From Paraburkholderia megapolitana (GTDB lineage: Bacteria > Pseudomonadota > Gammaproteobacteria > Burkholderiales > Burkholderiaceae), in NCBI RefSeq assembly GCF_007556815.1, contig NZ_CP041743.1:868001-932000 (forward strand): DNA of 64,000 nt. Reading direction: 5' to 3'. This document shows, in pieces, positions 6,984 through 15,777 of the stretch. Below the pieces are notes generated by a model. It was not told the origin of the DNA and did not search any database. It was given only the letters and a program-made list of their open reading frames with translations. Position 1 is the first letter of the stretch, and each line of letters begins with the position of its first letter. Made by a program: the position numbers and the translations under genes.

Positions 6984-9900
6984 ATGAACAAGACATACCG
7001 GTCAATATGGAGCGAGGCCGCCGGAACATGGGTCGCCGTGTCGGAACTTGCCTGCACGCGAGGAAAACCTACAAAATCGAAAGCCGTCCAGGCTATCGCC
7101 ATGGCGGTGGCGATATTGGGCATCCAGGCGAACGTTGCTTATGCGCAATACCAGGCGGGTAACGGTTCGACCACATCGTCGGGAAGTGTGGCTATCAGCG
7201 GGGCCGGTGGGGTTGCTGCTACGGCGAGTGGCGGTTATGCGACCGCACTGGGTGGTCAGGCTAGTGCCACTGCGACTGGGACAACGGCTATTGGCGCCGG
7301 GTCTACCGCTAGCGGGACCAGATCCACTGCGCTCGGATTCCTGAATGTTGCTTCCGGTACCAACGCGGTAGCCATTGGTAACTTCTCCACCGCAAGCGGT
7401 CTCGCTTCAATTGCCCTCGGTACGACCGCGGTCGCGACTGATACCGATACGGTAGCCATTGGCGATGCGGCGACTTCTAGCGTCATTGGCGGTGTGGCGA
7501 TTGGCCGTCTTGCCAGCTCAGCCGGTAGCTTCGGAATTGCTATCGGGCAATCAGCGTCTGCCTCCGCGAGTAACAGCATCGCCTTCGGGCAGAACGCCTC
7601 ATCGACTGTTGCGGGTTCGGTCGCACTCGGCAGCAATGCCGTTACGACAGCTACGCCTTCGACTGCTACGGGTGGAACCGGTACGGTGAGCAGCACGACG
7701 ATCGGCGCTACCACGTATGGCTCGTTTGCGGGCACCAGCGGTGCTGCCGGTGTCGTGAGTGTCGGAGCCGCGGGGACCGAGCGACGCGTGCAGAACGTTG
7801 CTGCGGGCCTGATCGGCGCAGGTAGCACTGATGCGGTAAACGGCAGCCAGCTGTATTCGGTCGCGAGTACGTTGGGGACTAACATTACCTCGCTGTCGAC
7901 CTCGGCCTCGACAGGTATCGTTAGCCTGTCGACGGGTCTGAGCACGACCAGTAGCAACGTGACGAGCTTGTCGAGTTCGACTTCAAGCGGCATCAGCAGC
8001 CTCTCGACCGGCCTGAGCACAACAAACAGCAATGTAACGAGCCTCTCGACGTCGACTTCTAGCGGCATCAGTTCACTGTCAACTGGTGTAAGTTCACTGT
8101 CCACCTCGACATCGACTGGTATCACCAATCTGTCGACTTCGACTTCTAGCGGTATTGCTTCGCTATCGACCGGTGTGAGTTCGCTGTCCACCTCGACCTC
8201 AACCGGCATCACCAACCTGTCGACTTCGACTTCTAGCGCCGTCGGGTCGTTGTCGACTGGTGTGAGTTCGTTGTCTACGTCGACTTCAACTGGCATCACC
8301 AATCTGTCGACTTCGACTTCTAGCGGCATCGCTTCACTATCGACTGGCGTAAATTCACTGTCCACATCGACCTCGACCGGCATCGGCTCGCTGTCGACCG
8401 GTGCGAGTTCACTGTCCACCTCAACTTCAAGCGGTATCGCTTCACTGTCGACCGGCGTAAGTTCACTGTCCACATCGACTTCGACCGGCATCGCTTCGCT
8501 GTCGACCGGTGTAGGCTCACTCTCCACCTCAACCTCAACCGGCATCACCAGCCTCTCGACTTCGACATCAAGCGGCATCGCTTCGCTGTCGACCGGTGTG
8601 AGCTCACTGTCCACCTCAACCTCGACCGGCATCATCAGCCTGTCGACTTCGACTTCAAGCGGCATCGCTTCGTTGTCGACCGGAGTGAGTTCGTTGTCTA
8701 CGTCAACCTCAACCGGCATCACCAGTCTGTCTACCGGTCTCAGCACGGCGAACAGCAATGTGACAAGCCTGTCGAGTTCGACATCGACAGGCATCAGTTC
8801 GTTGTCTACGTCCACTTCAACCGGCTTTACCAGTCTGTCGACTGGTCTGAGTACGATCGGCAGCAACGTAACGAGCCTGTCCACTTCGACTTCGAGCGGC
8901 ATCGGTTCGTTATCGACTGGTGTAAGTTCGCTCTCCACCTCGACTTCGACCGGCATCACCAGTCTGTCTACCGGTCTGAGCACGATCGGCAGCAACGTAA
9001 CAAGCCTGTCGACTTCGACATCGAGCGGCATCGGTTCGTTGTCGACCGGCGTAAGCTCGCTGTCCACGTCGACTTCGACCGGCATCACCAGTCTGTCTAC
9101 CGGTTTGAGTACAACCAACAGCAACGTGACGAGCCTGTCGACTTCGACATCAAGCGGCATCAGTTCACTGTCCACTTCGACATCGACCGGCATCGGCAGC
9201 CTGTCCACCGGCCTGAGCACGACGAACAGCAACGTGTCGAGCCTGTCGACCGGCCTCAGCACCACTACGAGCAGCATCGGCAGCCTGTCGACTTCGACCT
9301 CAACCGGTATCAGCACCCTGACGAACAACGTCACTTCGCTTTCGACCGGACTGAGCACAACAAGCAGCGCTGTATCGAGCCTCTCGACGCTAACCTCGAC
9401 CAGCATCGGCTCACTGTCGACTGGAGTCCTCTCGCTGTCCACTGGCGTCGCCAATTCGGTCCAGTACGACGACCCGTCGCACTCGAGCGTGACACTCGGC
9501 GGAGTCGGCGCGACCGCACCGGTCAGGCTAACCAACGTCGCGCCGGGTGTGAACCCGACCGATGCCGTCAACGTGAGCCAGGTGTCCTCGCTCTCGACAT
9601 CCGTGGCCTTCGCGATCAACTCGCTATCGACGGGCCTGAGTACGACCAACAGCACGGTAACCAGTCTCTCCACATCGACCTCGACCGGTATCGATTCGTT
9701 GTCCACGTCGAGTTCGACGGGCATCGGCTCGCTGTCGACCAGCATCACGTCGCTGTCGACCGGAGTCAGCACCACGATCGGTAGCCTGTCGGCGTCGACC
9801 TCGACCAGCATCGGCTCGTTGTCCACCGGTGTGAACTCGCTGTCCACCACCGTAAGCAGCGGACTGAGCACGATCAGCAGCGCCATCGCTAGTGGAGCGG

Positions 9901-10802
9901 GCGGTGGCGGCCAAGGTCTCGCCAGCCTGTCGACGTCGCTCGCGCCCATCAATGCTGCATCCACGACCGCAACCTCGCGCGGCGAGAGCGTCGGCGCCAC
10001 GCTCACGGGTGGCGTCAACGCTTCCGGCACAGTCATCACAGAGGGACGCGAACACGACAATACAGTCACGCAGGCCGTGCAGGCTTCCGGTTGCGGTGTA
10101 GCCAATGGTCTCGATACCACCGCGACAGGCTTGTGCTCCAGCGCGGGCACGATCGCCGGCGTCAATGGCGCCAAGGGTACGACTGTGGCCGACGGTGCAA
10201 CCGCGTACGGTTCCCAGTCGCTTGCGCAGGACGAGGACTCGACCGCGATCGGGTTCCGGGCGACCTCGCAGTACGCGGGTTCGGTTGCCATCGGCTACCA
10301 GGCCCAGGCCATCGCCGATCCGGCAACCGCCGTTGGCGCTAATTCGCTGGCTTCCGGCAACAACTCGGTCGCACTCGGTGCGGGCGCACAAGCCACGGCG
10401 CAAGGCGCGGTCGCACTGGGTGCCAATTCGATTGCGGACCAGGCCAACACGGTATCGGTCGGCTCGCCGGGCAACGAGCGTCGCATTACCAATGTGGCGC
10501 CGGGTATCAACCCAACCGACGCAGTCAACGTCTCCCAGTTGCAGGGCGTGCAGGGCAACATCAATGACGTGGCACGCCGCGCATACTCGGGCGTCGCGGC
10601 GGCAACCGCACTGGCGATGATTCCAGAGGTCGACCCCGGCAAGACCTTGTCAGTCGGGTTTGGGTCGGGAAATTATCAAGGCTACTCGGCGGTTGCGTTT
10701 GGGTTCACCGCCCGCATTGCAGAAAACATCAAGGTGAAGGGAGGAGTTAGCGGCGGTAGTGCGGGCACTGCGTTCGGGGTGGGGGCCGCATACCAGTGGT
10801 AG
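6984..10802 (+). CDS. Trimeric autotransporter adhesin 1 (ESPR, YadA-like head, S/T/L stalk, YadA anchor)
   Basis: A 1272-residue type Vc surface adhesin. An extended signal peptide region (ESPR) starts at ATG 6984 (MNKTYRSIWSEAAGTWVAVSE), with cleavage near AYA-Q at residue ~54. Residues ~70-245 are YadA-type head repeats (AIGxxAxAxG pattern), and a neck VQNVAAGLIGAGSTDAVNGS follows at ~266-290. The stalk (~295-970) is built of SLSTGVS and [11 protein letters not shown] units, with an embedded YDD...VTLGG...TDAVN neck insert at ~825-870. A second head (~1066-1165) precedes the membrane anchor (~1186-1272) ending GAAYQW. SD GGAG at 6970-6973; the longer frame from 6936 would add 16 residues before the ESPR and is unlikely. 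Paralogue of the next adhesin. Confidence 0.95.
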   Translation: MNKTYRSIWSEAAGTWVAVSELACTRGKPTKSKAVQAIAMAVAILGIQANVAYAQYQAGNGSTTSSGSVAISGAGGVAATASGGYATALGGQASATATGTTAIGAGSTASGTRSTALGFLNVASGTNAVAIGNFSTASGLASIALGTTAVATDTDTVAIGDAATSSVIGGVAIGRLASSAGSFGIAIGQSASASASNSIAFGQNASSTVAGSVALGSNAVTTATPSTATGGTGTVSSTTIGATTYGSFAGTSGAAGVVSVGAAGTERRVQNVAAGLIGAGSTDAVNGSQLYSVASTLGTNITSLSTSASTGIVSLSTGLSTTSSNVTSLSSSTSSGISSLSTGLSTTNSNVTSLSTSTSSGISSLSTGVSSLSTSTSTGITNLSTSTSSGIASLSTGVSSLSTSTSTGITNLSTSTSSAVGSLSTGVSSLSTSTSTGITNLSTSTSSGIASLSTGVNSLSTSTSTGIGSLSTGASSLSTSTSSGIASLSTGVSSLSTSTSTGIASLSTGVGSLSTSTSTGITSLSTSTSSGIASLSTGVSSLSTSTSTGIISLSTSTSSGIASLSTGVSSLSTSTSTGITSLSTGLSTANSNVTSLSSSTSTGISSLSTSTSTGFTSLSTGLSTIGSNVTSLSTSTSSGIGSLSTGVSSLSTSTSTGITSLSTGLSTIGSNVTSLSTSTSSGIGSLSTGVSSLSTSTSTGITSLSTGLSTTNSNVTSLSTSTSSGISSLSTSTSTGIGSLSTGLSTTNSNVSSLSTGLSTTTSSIGSLSTSTSTGISTLTNNVTSLSTGLSTTSSAVSSLSTLTSTSIGSLSTGVLSLSTGVANSVQYDDPSHSSVTLGGVGATAPVRLTNVAPGVNPTDAVNVSQVSSLSTSVAFAINSLSTGLSTTNSTVTSLSTSTSTGIDSLSTSSSTGIGSLSTSITSLSTGVSTTIGSLSASTSTSIGSLSTGVNSLSTTVSSGLSTISSAIASGAGGGGQGLASLSTSLAPINAASTTATSRGESVGATLTGGVNASGTVITEGREHDNTVTQAVQASGCGVANGLDTTATGLCSSAGTIAGVNGAKGTTVADGATAYGSQSLAQDEDSTAIGFRATSQYAGSVAIGYQAQAIADPATAVGANSLASGNNSVALGAGAQATAQGAVALGANSIADQANTVSVGSPGNERRITNVAPGINPTDAVNVSQLQGVQGNINDVARRAYSGVAAATALAMIPEVDPGKTLSVGFGSGNYQGYSAVAFGFTARIAENIKVKGGVSGGSAGTAFGVGAAYQW
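9252..10802 (+). repeat. Duplicated 3' segment, copy A (adhesin 1)
   Basis: From 9252 to the stop codon, this segment aligns with 13911-15503 in adhesin 2. The offset is constant at 4659 bp (checked at 9252, 9461, 9861, 9941 and 10091) up to one 42-bp difference in the membrane-proximal head. The encoded proteins differ only at scattered positions. This indicates recent duplication or gene conversion. Confidence 0.85.
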
Positions 10803-10819
10803 TGCGTAGAAGAGGTATC

Positions 10820-10852
10820 GGCGGGCGTCGAATGGGTTCTTCGGCACCCGCC
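10820..10852 (+). terminator. Terminator hairpin after adhesin 1
   Basis: GGCGGGCGTCGAA (10820-10832) pairs with TTCGGCACCCGCC (10840-10852) with one mismatch and one G-U pair. It is a diverged copy of the perfect hairpin that follows adhesin 2 (15518-15550), so the duplication extends past the stop codon. Confidence 0.65.
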
Positions 10853-11351
10853 AGCCTCGTAGTTCAGCCAGACACCTGATTCGCCATCAACCCGTGCGAC
10901 GAGACGAACTCTCGTCCGCCACCGCCCGCGCCTGCTGGCGGCTCTCAGTTTTTCATCACCGCGGAAACACAATTCACTGGCTGCCTTCGCCGCAATTGAC
11001 GGCGCTGGCAGCCTTTGAGGGTGCTTTTCTCCCTTTATCAGCCATCCGGCATTACCGGTGTGCTAAAAAATATACTGAAACATCAGAAACCGCATCAAAC
11101 CGGCATGAGATTAGACGGAGTGATGCTGAAGCATCTGCATGAATTTCTCCAGTCCGCATGAATTCCAGAAAATCTAATTCGCATCGTATTTTTATATACA
11201 CCGTTACAGATTGTTTATTAATGGGCAATCCGATAGCATCCAATCGCCGAAAACCCAATTAAGGGTTATCAAAACCGCTACCCGCGGTGGCACCAAACCG
11301 GCTGGCCCCATGGTCAGGTAACGGGGCGGCCACACTTTCCTGGAGGTGGTC
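10853..11351. other. Intergenic region between the two adhesin genes
   Basis: No convincing gene. The second half (about 11060-11280) is AT-richer than its surroundings, as expected for a promoter region. A small inverted repeat, AACCC (11252-11256) with GGGTT (11263-11267), is visible. The terminator hairpin upstream and this gap suggest the second adhesin has its own promoter, but no convincing -35/-10 pair was identified. Confidence 0.5.
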
Positions 11352-14300
11352 GTGAATCGCGCTTATCGGACTATCTGGAGCGATGTACTTGGTGTTTGGG
11401 TCGTAGTTTCTGAAATTGCCCGCGCTCGTGGTAAAAGGGCGACAAAATGTGTCACACATTCAAATACCGCGTCTTTTGCGCCGACTAACGGGGCGATTAT
11501 TCAGCGGCTGACCATAATCAGCGCGGCCATCTTTGCGATGTCTCCGGTGCAGGCGCAAACGATCATCAACGACAATGGCGATCCGAGTTGTTATCAGATT
11601 AACGATGGCGGTGCGGTCGGTTCTCTCAACAACAACAGCATCTGTAATACCGCGAGCACGACGCGGACGATGTCCAACAGCGGCATGCTGGTCGTGGGTG
11701 GGACCAACGGAACCAACACGTTCGGCGGCCTGCCGACGTCGACAGGCGGTACGACGACGGCGAACGGATCGACGGCAAACGTCTACGGCTTCTATGTGCT
11801 GTCGAACGGCGCGTACATCAACGGCGGCACGAACGGCACGCAGATCGTCGGCACGATGCAGGTGTCGGGATTGGCATCGTTGAACGGCGGTGCGAGTGTC
11901 AACAACCAGAAGGTCACCAATCTCGCAGCTGGGACTGTGTCGTCGACGAGTACGGATGCGATCAACGGCAGCCAGTTGTTCAACCTGTCGACTTCGACAT
12001 CGACTGGTTTGAGCACGACGAATGCCAATGTGACGAATCTGTCGACCTCGACTTCTAGCGGCATCGCTTCGCTGTCGACTGGTGTGAGTTCGTTGTCTAC
12101 GTCGACTTCGACTGGTATCACCAACCTGTCGACCTCGACTTCTAGCGGTATCGCTTCGCTGTCGACTGGTGTGAGTTCGCTGTCCACGTCGACTTCGACT
12201 GGCATCACTAACCTGTCGACCTCGACTTCTAGTGGCATCGCTTCACTGTCGACTGGCGTGAGTTCGTTGTCTACGTCGACCTCGACAGGCATCACTAACC
12301 TGTCGACCTCGACTTCTAGTGGCATTGCTTCGCTGTCGACTGGCGTGAGTTCGTTGTCCACGTCGACCTCGACTGGCATCACCAATCTATCGACTTCGAC
12401 TTCTAGCGGTATTGCTTCGCTGTCGACCGGTGTGAGTTCGTTGTCCACGTCGACTTCAACAGGCATCACTAACCTGTCGACCTCGACTTCCAGCGGTATC
12501 GCTTCGCTGTCGACTGGTGTGAGTTCGCTGTCTACGTCGACCTCGACCGGCATCACTAGTCTGTCGACTTCGACATCAACCGGCATCGGCTCGCTGTCGA
12601 CCGGCGTGAGTTCGCTGTCCACCTCGACTTCGACCGGCATCACCAACCTCTCGACCTCGACTTCCAGCGGTATCGCTTCGCTGTCGACTGGCGTGAGTTC
12701 GTTGTCTACGTCGACCTCGACTGGCATCACTAGTCTGTCGACTTCCAGTTCAACCGGTATCGGATCGTTGTCGACTGGTTTGAGTTCACTGTCGACATCG
12801 ACCTCGACTGGCATCGCCAGTCTGTCGACTTCGACTTCAACCGGCATCGGCTCGCTGTCGACTGGTGTGAGTTCGCTGTCCACCTCAACTTCAAGCGGTA
12901 TCACTTCACTTTCGACCGGAATAAGTTCACTGTCCACGTCGACTTCGACCGGCATCACCAGTCTGTCGACTTCGACATCAAGTGGAATCGGCTCGCTGTC
13001 GACTGGCGTGAGTTCGCTATCCACCTCAACTTCAAGCGGTATCGCTTCACTGTCGACCGGAGTAAGTTCACTGTCCACGTCGACCTCGACCGGCATCACC
13101 AGTCTGTCCACGTCGACTTCGACTGGTATCGGCTCGCTGTCGACTGGTGTGAGTTCGCTGTCCACCTCGACCTCAAGCGGTATCGCGTCACTGTCGACCG
13201 GAGTAAGTTCACTATCCACATCGACCTCGACCGGCATCACCAGCCTGTCGACTTCGACTTCAAGCGGCATCGCTTCGTTGTCGACCGGAGTGAGTTCCTT
13301 GTCCACCTCAACCTCAACCGGCATCATCAGCCTCTCGACTTCGACATCAAGCGGCATCGCTTCGTTGTCGACCGGTGTGAGTTCGTTGTCTACGTCGACC
13401 TCAACCGGCTTTACCAGTCTGTCGACTGGTCTGAGCACAACGAACAGCAACGTAACGAGCCTGTCCACTTCGACTTCGACCGGCATCACCAGTCTGTCTA
13501 CCGGTCTGAGCACGATCGGCAGCAACATAACAAGCTTGTCGACTTCGACATCAAGCGGCATCGGTTCGTTATCAACCGGCGTAAGTTCGCTGTCCACATC
13601 GACCTCAACCGGCATCAACAGCCTGTCGACCGGGGTGACTTCACTGTCCACGTCGACGTCGACTGGCATCACCAGTCTGTCCACAGGACTGAGCACAACG
13701 AACAGCAACGTGACGAGCCTCTCGACTTCCACGTCAAGCGGCATCGGTTCGCTGTCGACTGGCGTGAGTTCGTTGTCTACGTCGACATCAACCGGTATCA
13801 ACAGCCTGTCGACCGGAGTGACTTCACTGTCTACGTCGACATCGACCGGCATCACCAGCCTGTCCACCGGCCTGAGCACGACGAATAGCAACATGTCGAG
13901 CCTCTCGACCGGCCTCAGCACCACTACGAGCAGCATCGGCAGCCTGTCGACTTCGACCTCAACCGGCATCAGCACCCTGACGAACAACGTCACCTCGCTT
14001 TCGACGGGCCTGAGCACAACAAGCAGCGCGGTATCGAGTCTGTCGACGCTGACCTCGACCAGCATCGGTTCGCTGTCGACCGGAGTCCTCTCGCTGTCCA
14101 CTGGCGTCGCCAATTCGGTCCAGTACGACGACCCGTCGCACTCGAGCGTGACACTCGGCGGGGTCGGCGCAACTACACCGGTCAGGCTGACCAACGTCGC
14201 GCCGGGTGTGAACCCGACCGACGCGGTCAACGTGAGCCAGGTGTCCTCGCTGTCGACATCGGTGGCCTTTGCGATCAACTCGCTGTCGACGGGCCTGAGT

Positions 14301-15503
14301 ACGACCAACAGCACGGTAACCAGTCTCTCCACATCGACCTCGACCGGTATCGATTCGCTATCCACGTCGAGTTCGACGGGCATCGGCTCGCTGTCGACCA
14401 GCATCACGTCGCTGTCGACCGGAGTCAGCACCACGATCGGTAGCCTGTCGGCATCGACCTCGACCGGCATCGGCTCGTTGTCCACCGGTGTGAGCTCGCT
14501 CTCCACCACGGTAAGCACCGGACTCAGCACGATCACCAGCGCGATTGCCAGCGGTGCCGGTGGAAACGGCGTAGTCCTGTCCAGCCTGTCGACGTCACTC
14601 GCGCCCATCAATGCCGCATCCACGACCGCCAGCTCACGCGGTGCGACCATCGGCGCCACGCTCACGGGCGGCGTCAACTCGTCCGGCGCAGTCGTCTCGC
14701 AGGGACGCGCCACCAACAACACCTCCACGCAAGTCGTGCAGGCTTCCGGTTGCGGTGTAGCCAACGGCACGGATACGACGGCAACCGGGTTGTGTGCGGG
14801 CGCGGGCACGATCGCCGGGGTCAATGGCGCCACGACCACCACGGTAGCCACTGGCGCAACCGCGTACGGTTCGCAGTCGCTTGCACAGGACACGAACAGC
14901 ACCGCGATCGGTTTTCGCTCGACTGCGCAATTCAACGGATCCGTTGCCATCGGCTACCAGGCCCAGGCGATCGCCGACCCAGCAACGGCAGTTGGTGCCA
15001 ACTCGCTGGCATCGGGCAACAACTCGGTGGCGCTCGGCGCCGGGGCTCAGGCAACCGGAAGTGGAGCGGCGGCGCTCGGTGCGGGTGCGCAAGCCACCGC
15101 TCAAGGCGCGGTCGCGCTCGGTACGAATTCCGTTGCGGACGAGGCCAACACGGTATCGGTCGGCTCGCCAGGGAACGAGCGTCGCATTACCAATGTGGCC
15201 GCCGGCATCAACCCAACCGACGCGGTCAACGTGTCTCAACTGGAGAGCGTGCAGGGTAACGTCAACGACGTAGCACGTCGTTCGTACTCGGGTATCGCGG
15301 CCGCCGCCGCTCTGGCGATGATTCCAGAGGTCGATCCCGGCAAGACCTTGTCAGTCGGGTTTGGGTCGGGGAATTATCAAGGCTACTCGGCGGTTGCGTT
15401 CGGATTTACCGCTCGTGTCGCCGAAAACATCAAAGTGAAGGGAGGGGTTAGCGGCGGCGGTGCGGGCACTGTGTTCGGGGTGGGTGCGGCGTACCAGTGG
15501 TAG
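11352..15503 (+). CDS. Trimeric autotransporter adhesin 2 (ESPR, long S/T/L stalk, YadA anchor)
   Basis: A 1383-residue type Vc adhesin. I start at GTG 11352 because it gives the canonical ESPR ([21 protein letters not shown]) and follows GGAGG by 5 nt; the in-frame GTG at 11346 overlaps that site. Signal cleavage is near VQA-Q (~71). The N-terminal region (~72-190) lacks the YadA head of its neighbour and is Gly/Asn/Thr-rich, with a cysteine pair (PSCYQ...NSICN) that might form a disulfide. A neck (~190-210) leads into a stalk (~211-1070) dominated by a 29-residue tandem repeat. A YDD-type neck insert (~920-966), a membrane-proximal head (~1163-1276) and the anchor (~1297-1383) follow. Confidence 0.95.
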   Translation: MNRAYRTIWSDVLGVWVVVSEIARARGKRATKCVTHSNTASFAPTNGAIIQRLTIISAAIFAMSPVQAQTIINDNGDPSCYQINDGGAVGSLNNNSICNTASTTRTMSNSGMLVVGGTNGTNTFGGLPTSTGGTTTANGSTANVYGFYVLSNGAYINGGTNGTQIVGTMQVSGLASLNGGASVNNQKVTNLAAGTVSSTSTDAINGSQLFNLSTSTSTGLSTTNANVTNLSTSTSSGIASLSTGVSSLSTSTSTGITNLSTSTSSGIASLSTGVSSLSTSTSTGITNLSTSTSSGIASLSTGVSSLSTSTSTGITNLSTSTSSGIASLSTGVSSLSTSTSTGITNLSTSTSSGIASLSTGVSSLSTSTSTGITNLSTSTSSGIASLSTGVSSLSTSTSTGITSLSTSTSTGIGSLSTGVSSLSTSTSTGITNLSTSTSSGIASLSTGVSSLSTSTSTGITSLSTSSSTGIGSLSTGLSSLSTSTSTGIASLSTSTSTGIGSLSTGVSSLSTSTSSGITSLSTGISSLSTSTSTGITSLSTSTSSGIGSLSTGVSSLSTSTSSGIASLSTGVSSLSTSTSTGITSLSTSTSTGIGSLSTGVSSLSTSTSSGIASLSTGVSSLSTSTSTGITSLSTSTSSGIASLSTGVSSLSTSTSTGIISLSTSTSSGIASLSTGVSSLSTSTSTGFTSLSTGLSTTNSNVTSLSTSTSTGITSLSTGLSTIGSNITSLSTSTSSGIGSLSTGVSSLSTSTSTGINSLSTGVTSLSTSTSTGITSLSTGLSTTNSNVTSLSTSTSSGIGSLSTGVSSLSTSTSTGINSLSTGVTSLSTSTSTGITSLSTGLSTTNSNMSSLSTGLSTTTSSIGSLSTSTSTGISTLTNNVTSLSTGLSTTSSAVSSLSTLTSTSIGSLSTGVLSLSTGVANSVQYDDPSHSSVTLGGVGATTPVRLTNVAPGVNPTDAVNVSQVSSLSTSVAFAINSLSTGLSTTNSTVTSLSTSTSTGIDSLSTSSSTGIGSLSTSITSLSTGVSTTIGSLSASTSTGIGSLSTGVSSLSTTVSTGLSTITSAIASGAGGNGVVLSSLSTSLAPINAASTTASSRGATIGATLTGGVNSSGAVVSQGRATNNTSTQVVQASGCGVANGTDTTATGLCAGAGTIAGVNGATTTTVATGATAYGSQSLAQDTNSTAIGFRSTAQFNGSVAIGYQAQAIADPATAVGANSLASGNNSVALGAGAQATGSGAAALGAGAQATAQGAVALGTNSVADEANTVSVGSPGNERRITNVAAGINPTDAVNVSQLESVQGNVNDVARRSYSGIAAAAALAMIPEVDPGKTLSVGFGSGNYQGYSAVAFGFTARVAENIKVKGGVSGGGAGTVFGVGAAYQW
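12036..12905 (+). repeat. Ten tandem 87-bp units encoding a 29-residue stalk repeat
   Basis: Ten uninterrupted 87-bp units, each encoding an 11-residue block ([11 protein letters not shown] type), a 7-residue block (SLSTGVS) and another 11-residue block ([11 protein letters not shown]). Unit starts fall exactly 87 bp apart (12036, 12123 and so on). The first six and the eighth are almost the same in protein. Irregular combinations of the same 7- and 11-residue blocks continue to about 13,900 and also make up the stalk of adhesin 1. Confidence 0.9.
13911..15503 (+). repeat. Duplicated 3' segment, copy B (adhesin 2)
   Basis: Counterpart of 9252-10802. It carries one extra 42-bp (14-residue, [18 protein letters not shown]) head repeat near 15050-15090, which accounts exactly for the change of offset from 4659 to 4701 bp at the stop codons. 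Confidence 0.85.
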
Positions 15504-15517
15504 TGCACTGAAGTATC

Positions 15518-15550
15518 GGCGGGCATCGAATGGTCTATTCGATGCCCGCC
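15518..15550 (+). terminator. Terminator hairpin after adhesin 2
   Basis: A perfect 14-bp inverted repeat, GGCGGGCATCGAAT (15518-15531) and ATTCGATGCCCGCC (15537-15550), with a 5-nt loop, 15 bp after the stop codon. It is homologous in sequence and position to 10820-10852. Confidence 0.75.
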
Positions 15551-15777
15551 CAGGTTTCGCCATGAAGATGCTTCGCATCACGTCTCGCACATTGCGCGAG
15601 CGAAGCGCGCGTCGTCAACTGCTTCCACACTTGCCGAAAGTGGCGACCGCCGGCGCGACTGCCAGCGCCGCCTCGTTGAACGTAGCAGGTTCAGATAGTT
15701 GTCGCTTGTAGAACGCGGGCAGGATTCTCTTCCCACTCGACGTTTGCTTTTAATTTTTGATTTCTTGCCCTGCGTTT

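Noticed and set aside
7256..10291. 1011-codon open frame antisense to adhesin 1
   Set aside because: Produced by the repetitive Ser/Thr/Leu codons of the stalk, which read as Val/Glu/Asp/Pro-rich sequence without stops on the other strand. No ribosome site or domain.
12036..13900. Regular repeats that could be mistaken for a CRISPR array
   Set aside because: The repeats are contiguous, in frame and code for the adhesin stalk; there are no unique spacers and no cas genes.
11792..14950. 1052-codon open frame antisense to adhesin 2
   Set aside because: Same repeat artefact as for adhesin 1; the product is a monotonous [16 protein letters not shown] repeat.
15562..15711. 49-codon plus-strand ORF after adhesin 2
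   Set aside because: No ribosome site, starts just after a terminator, and Arg/Ala-rich composition; no support.
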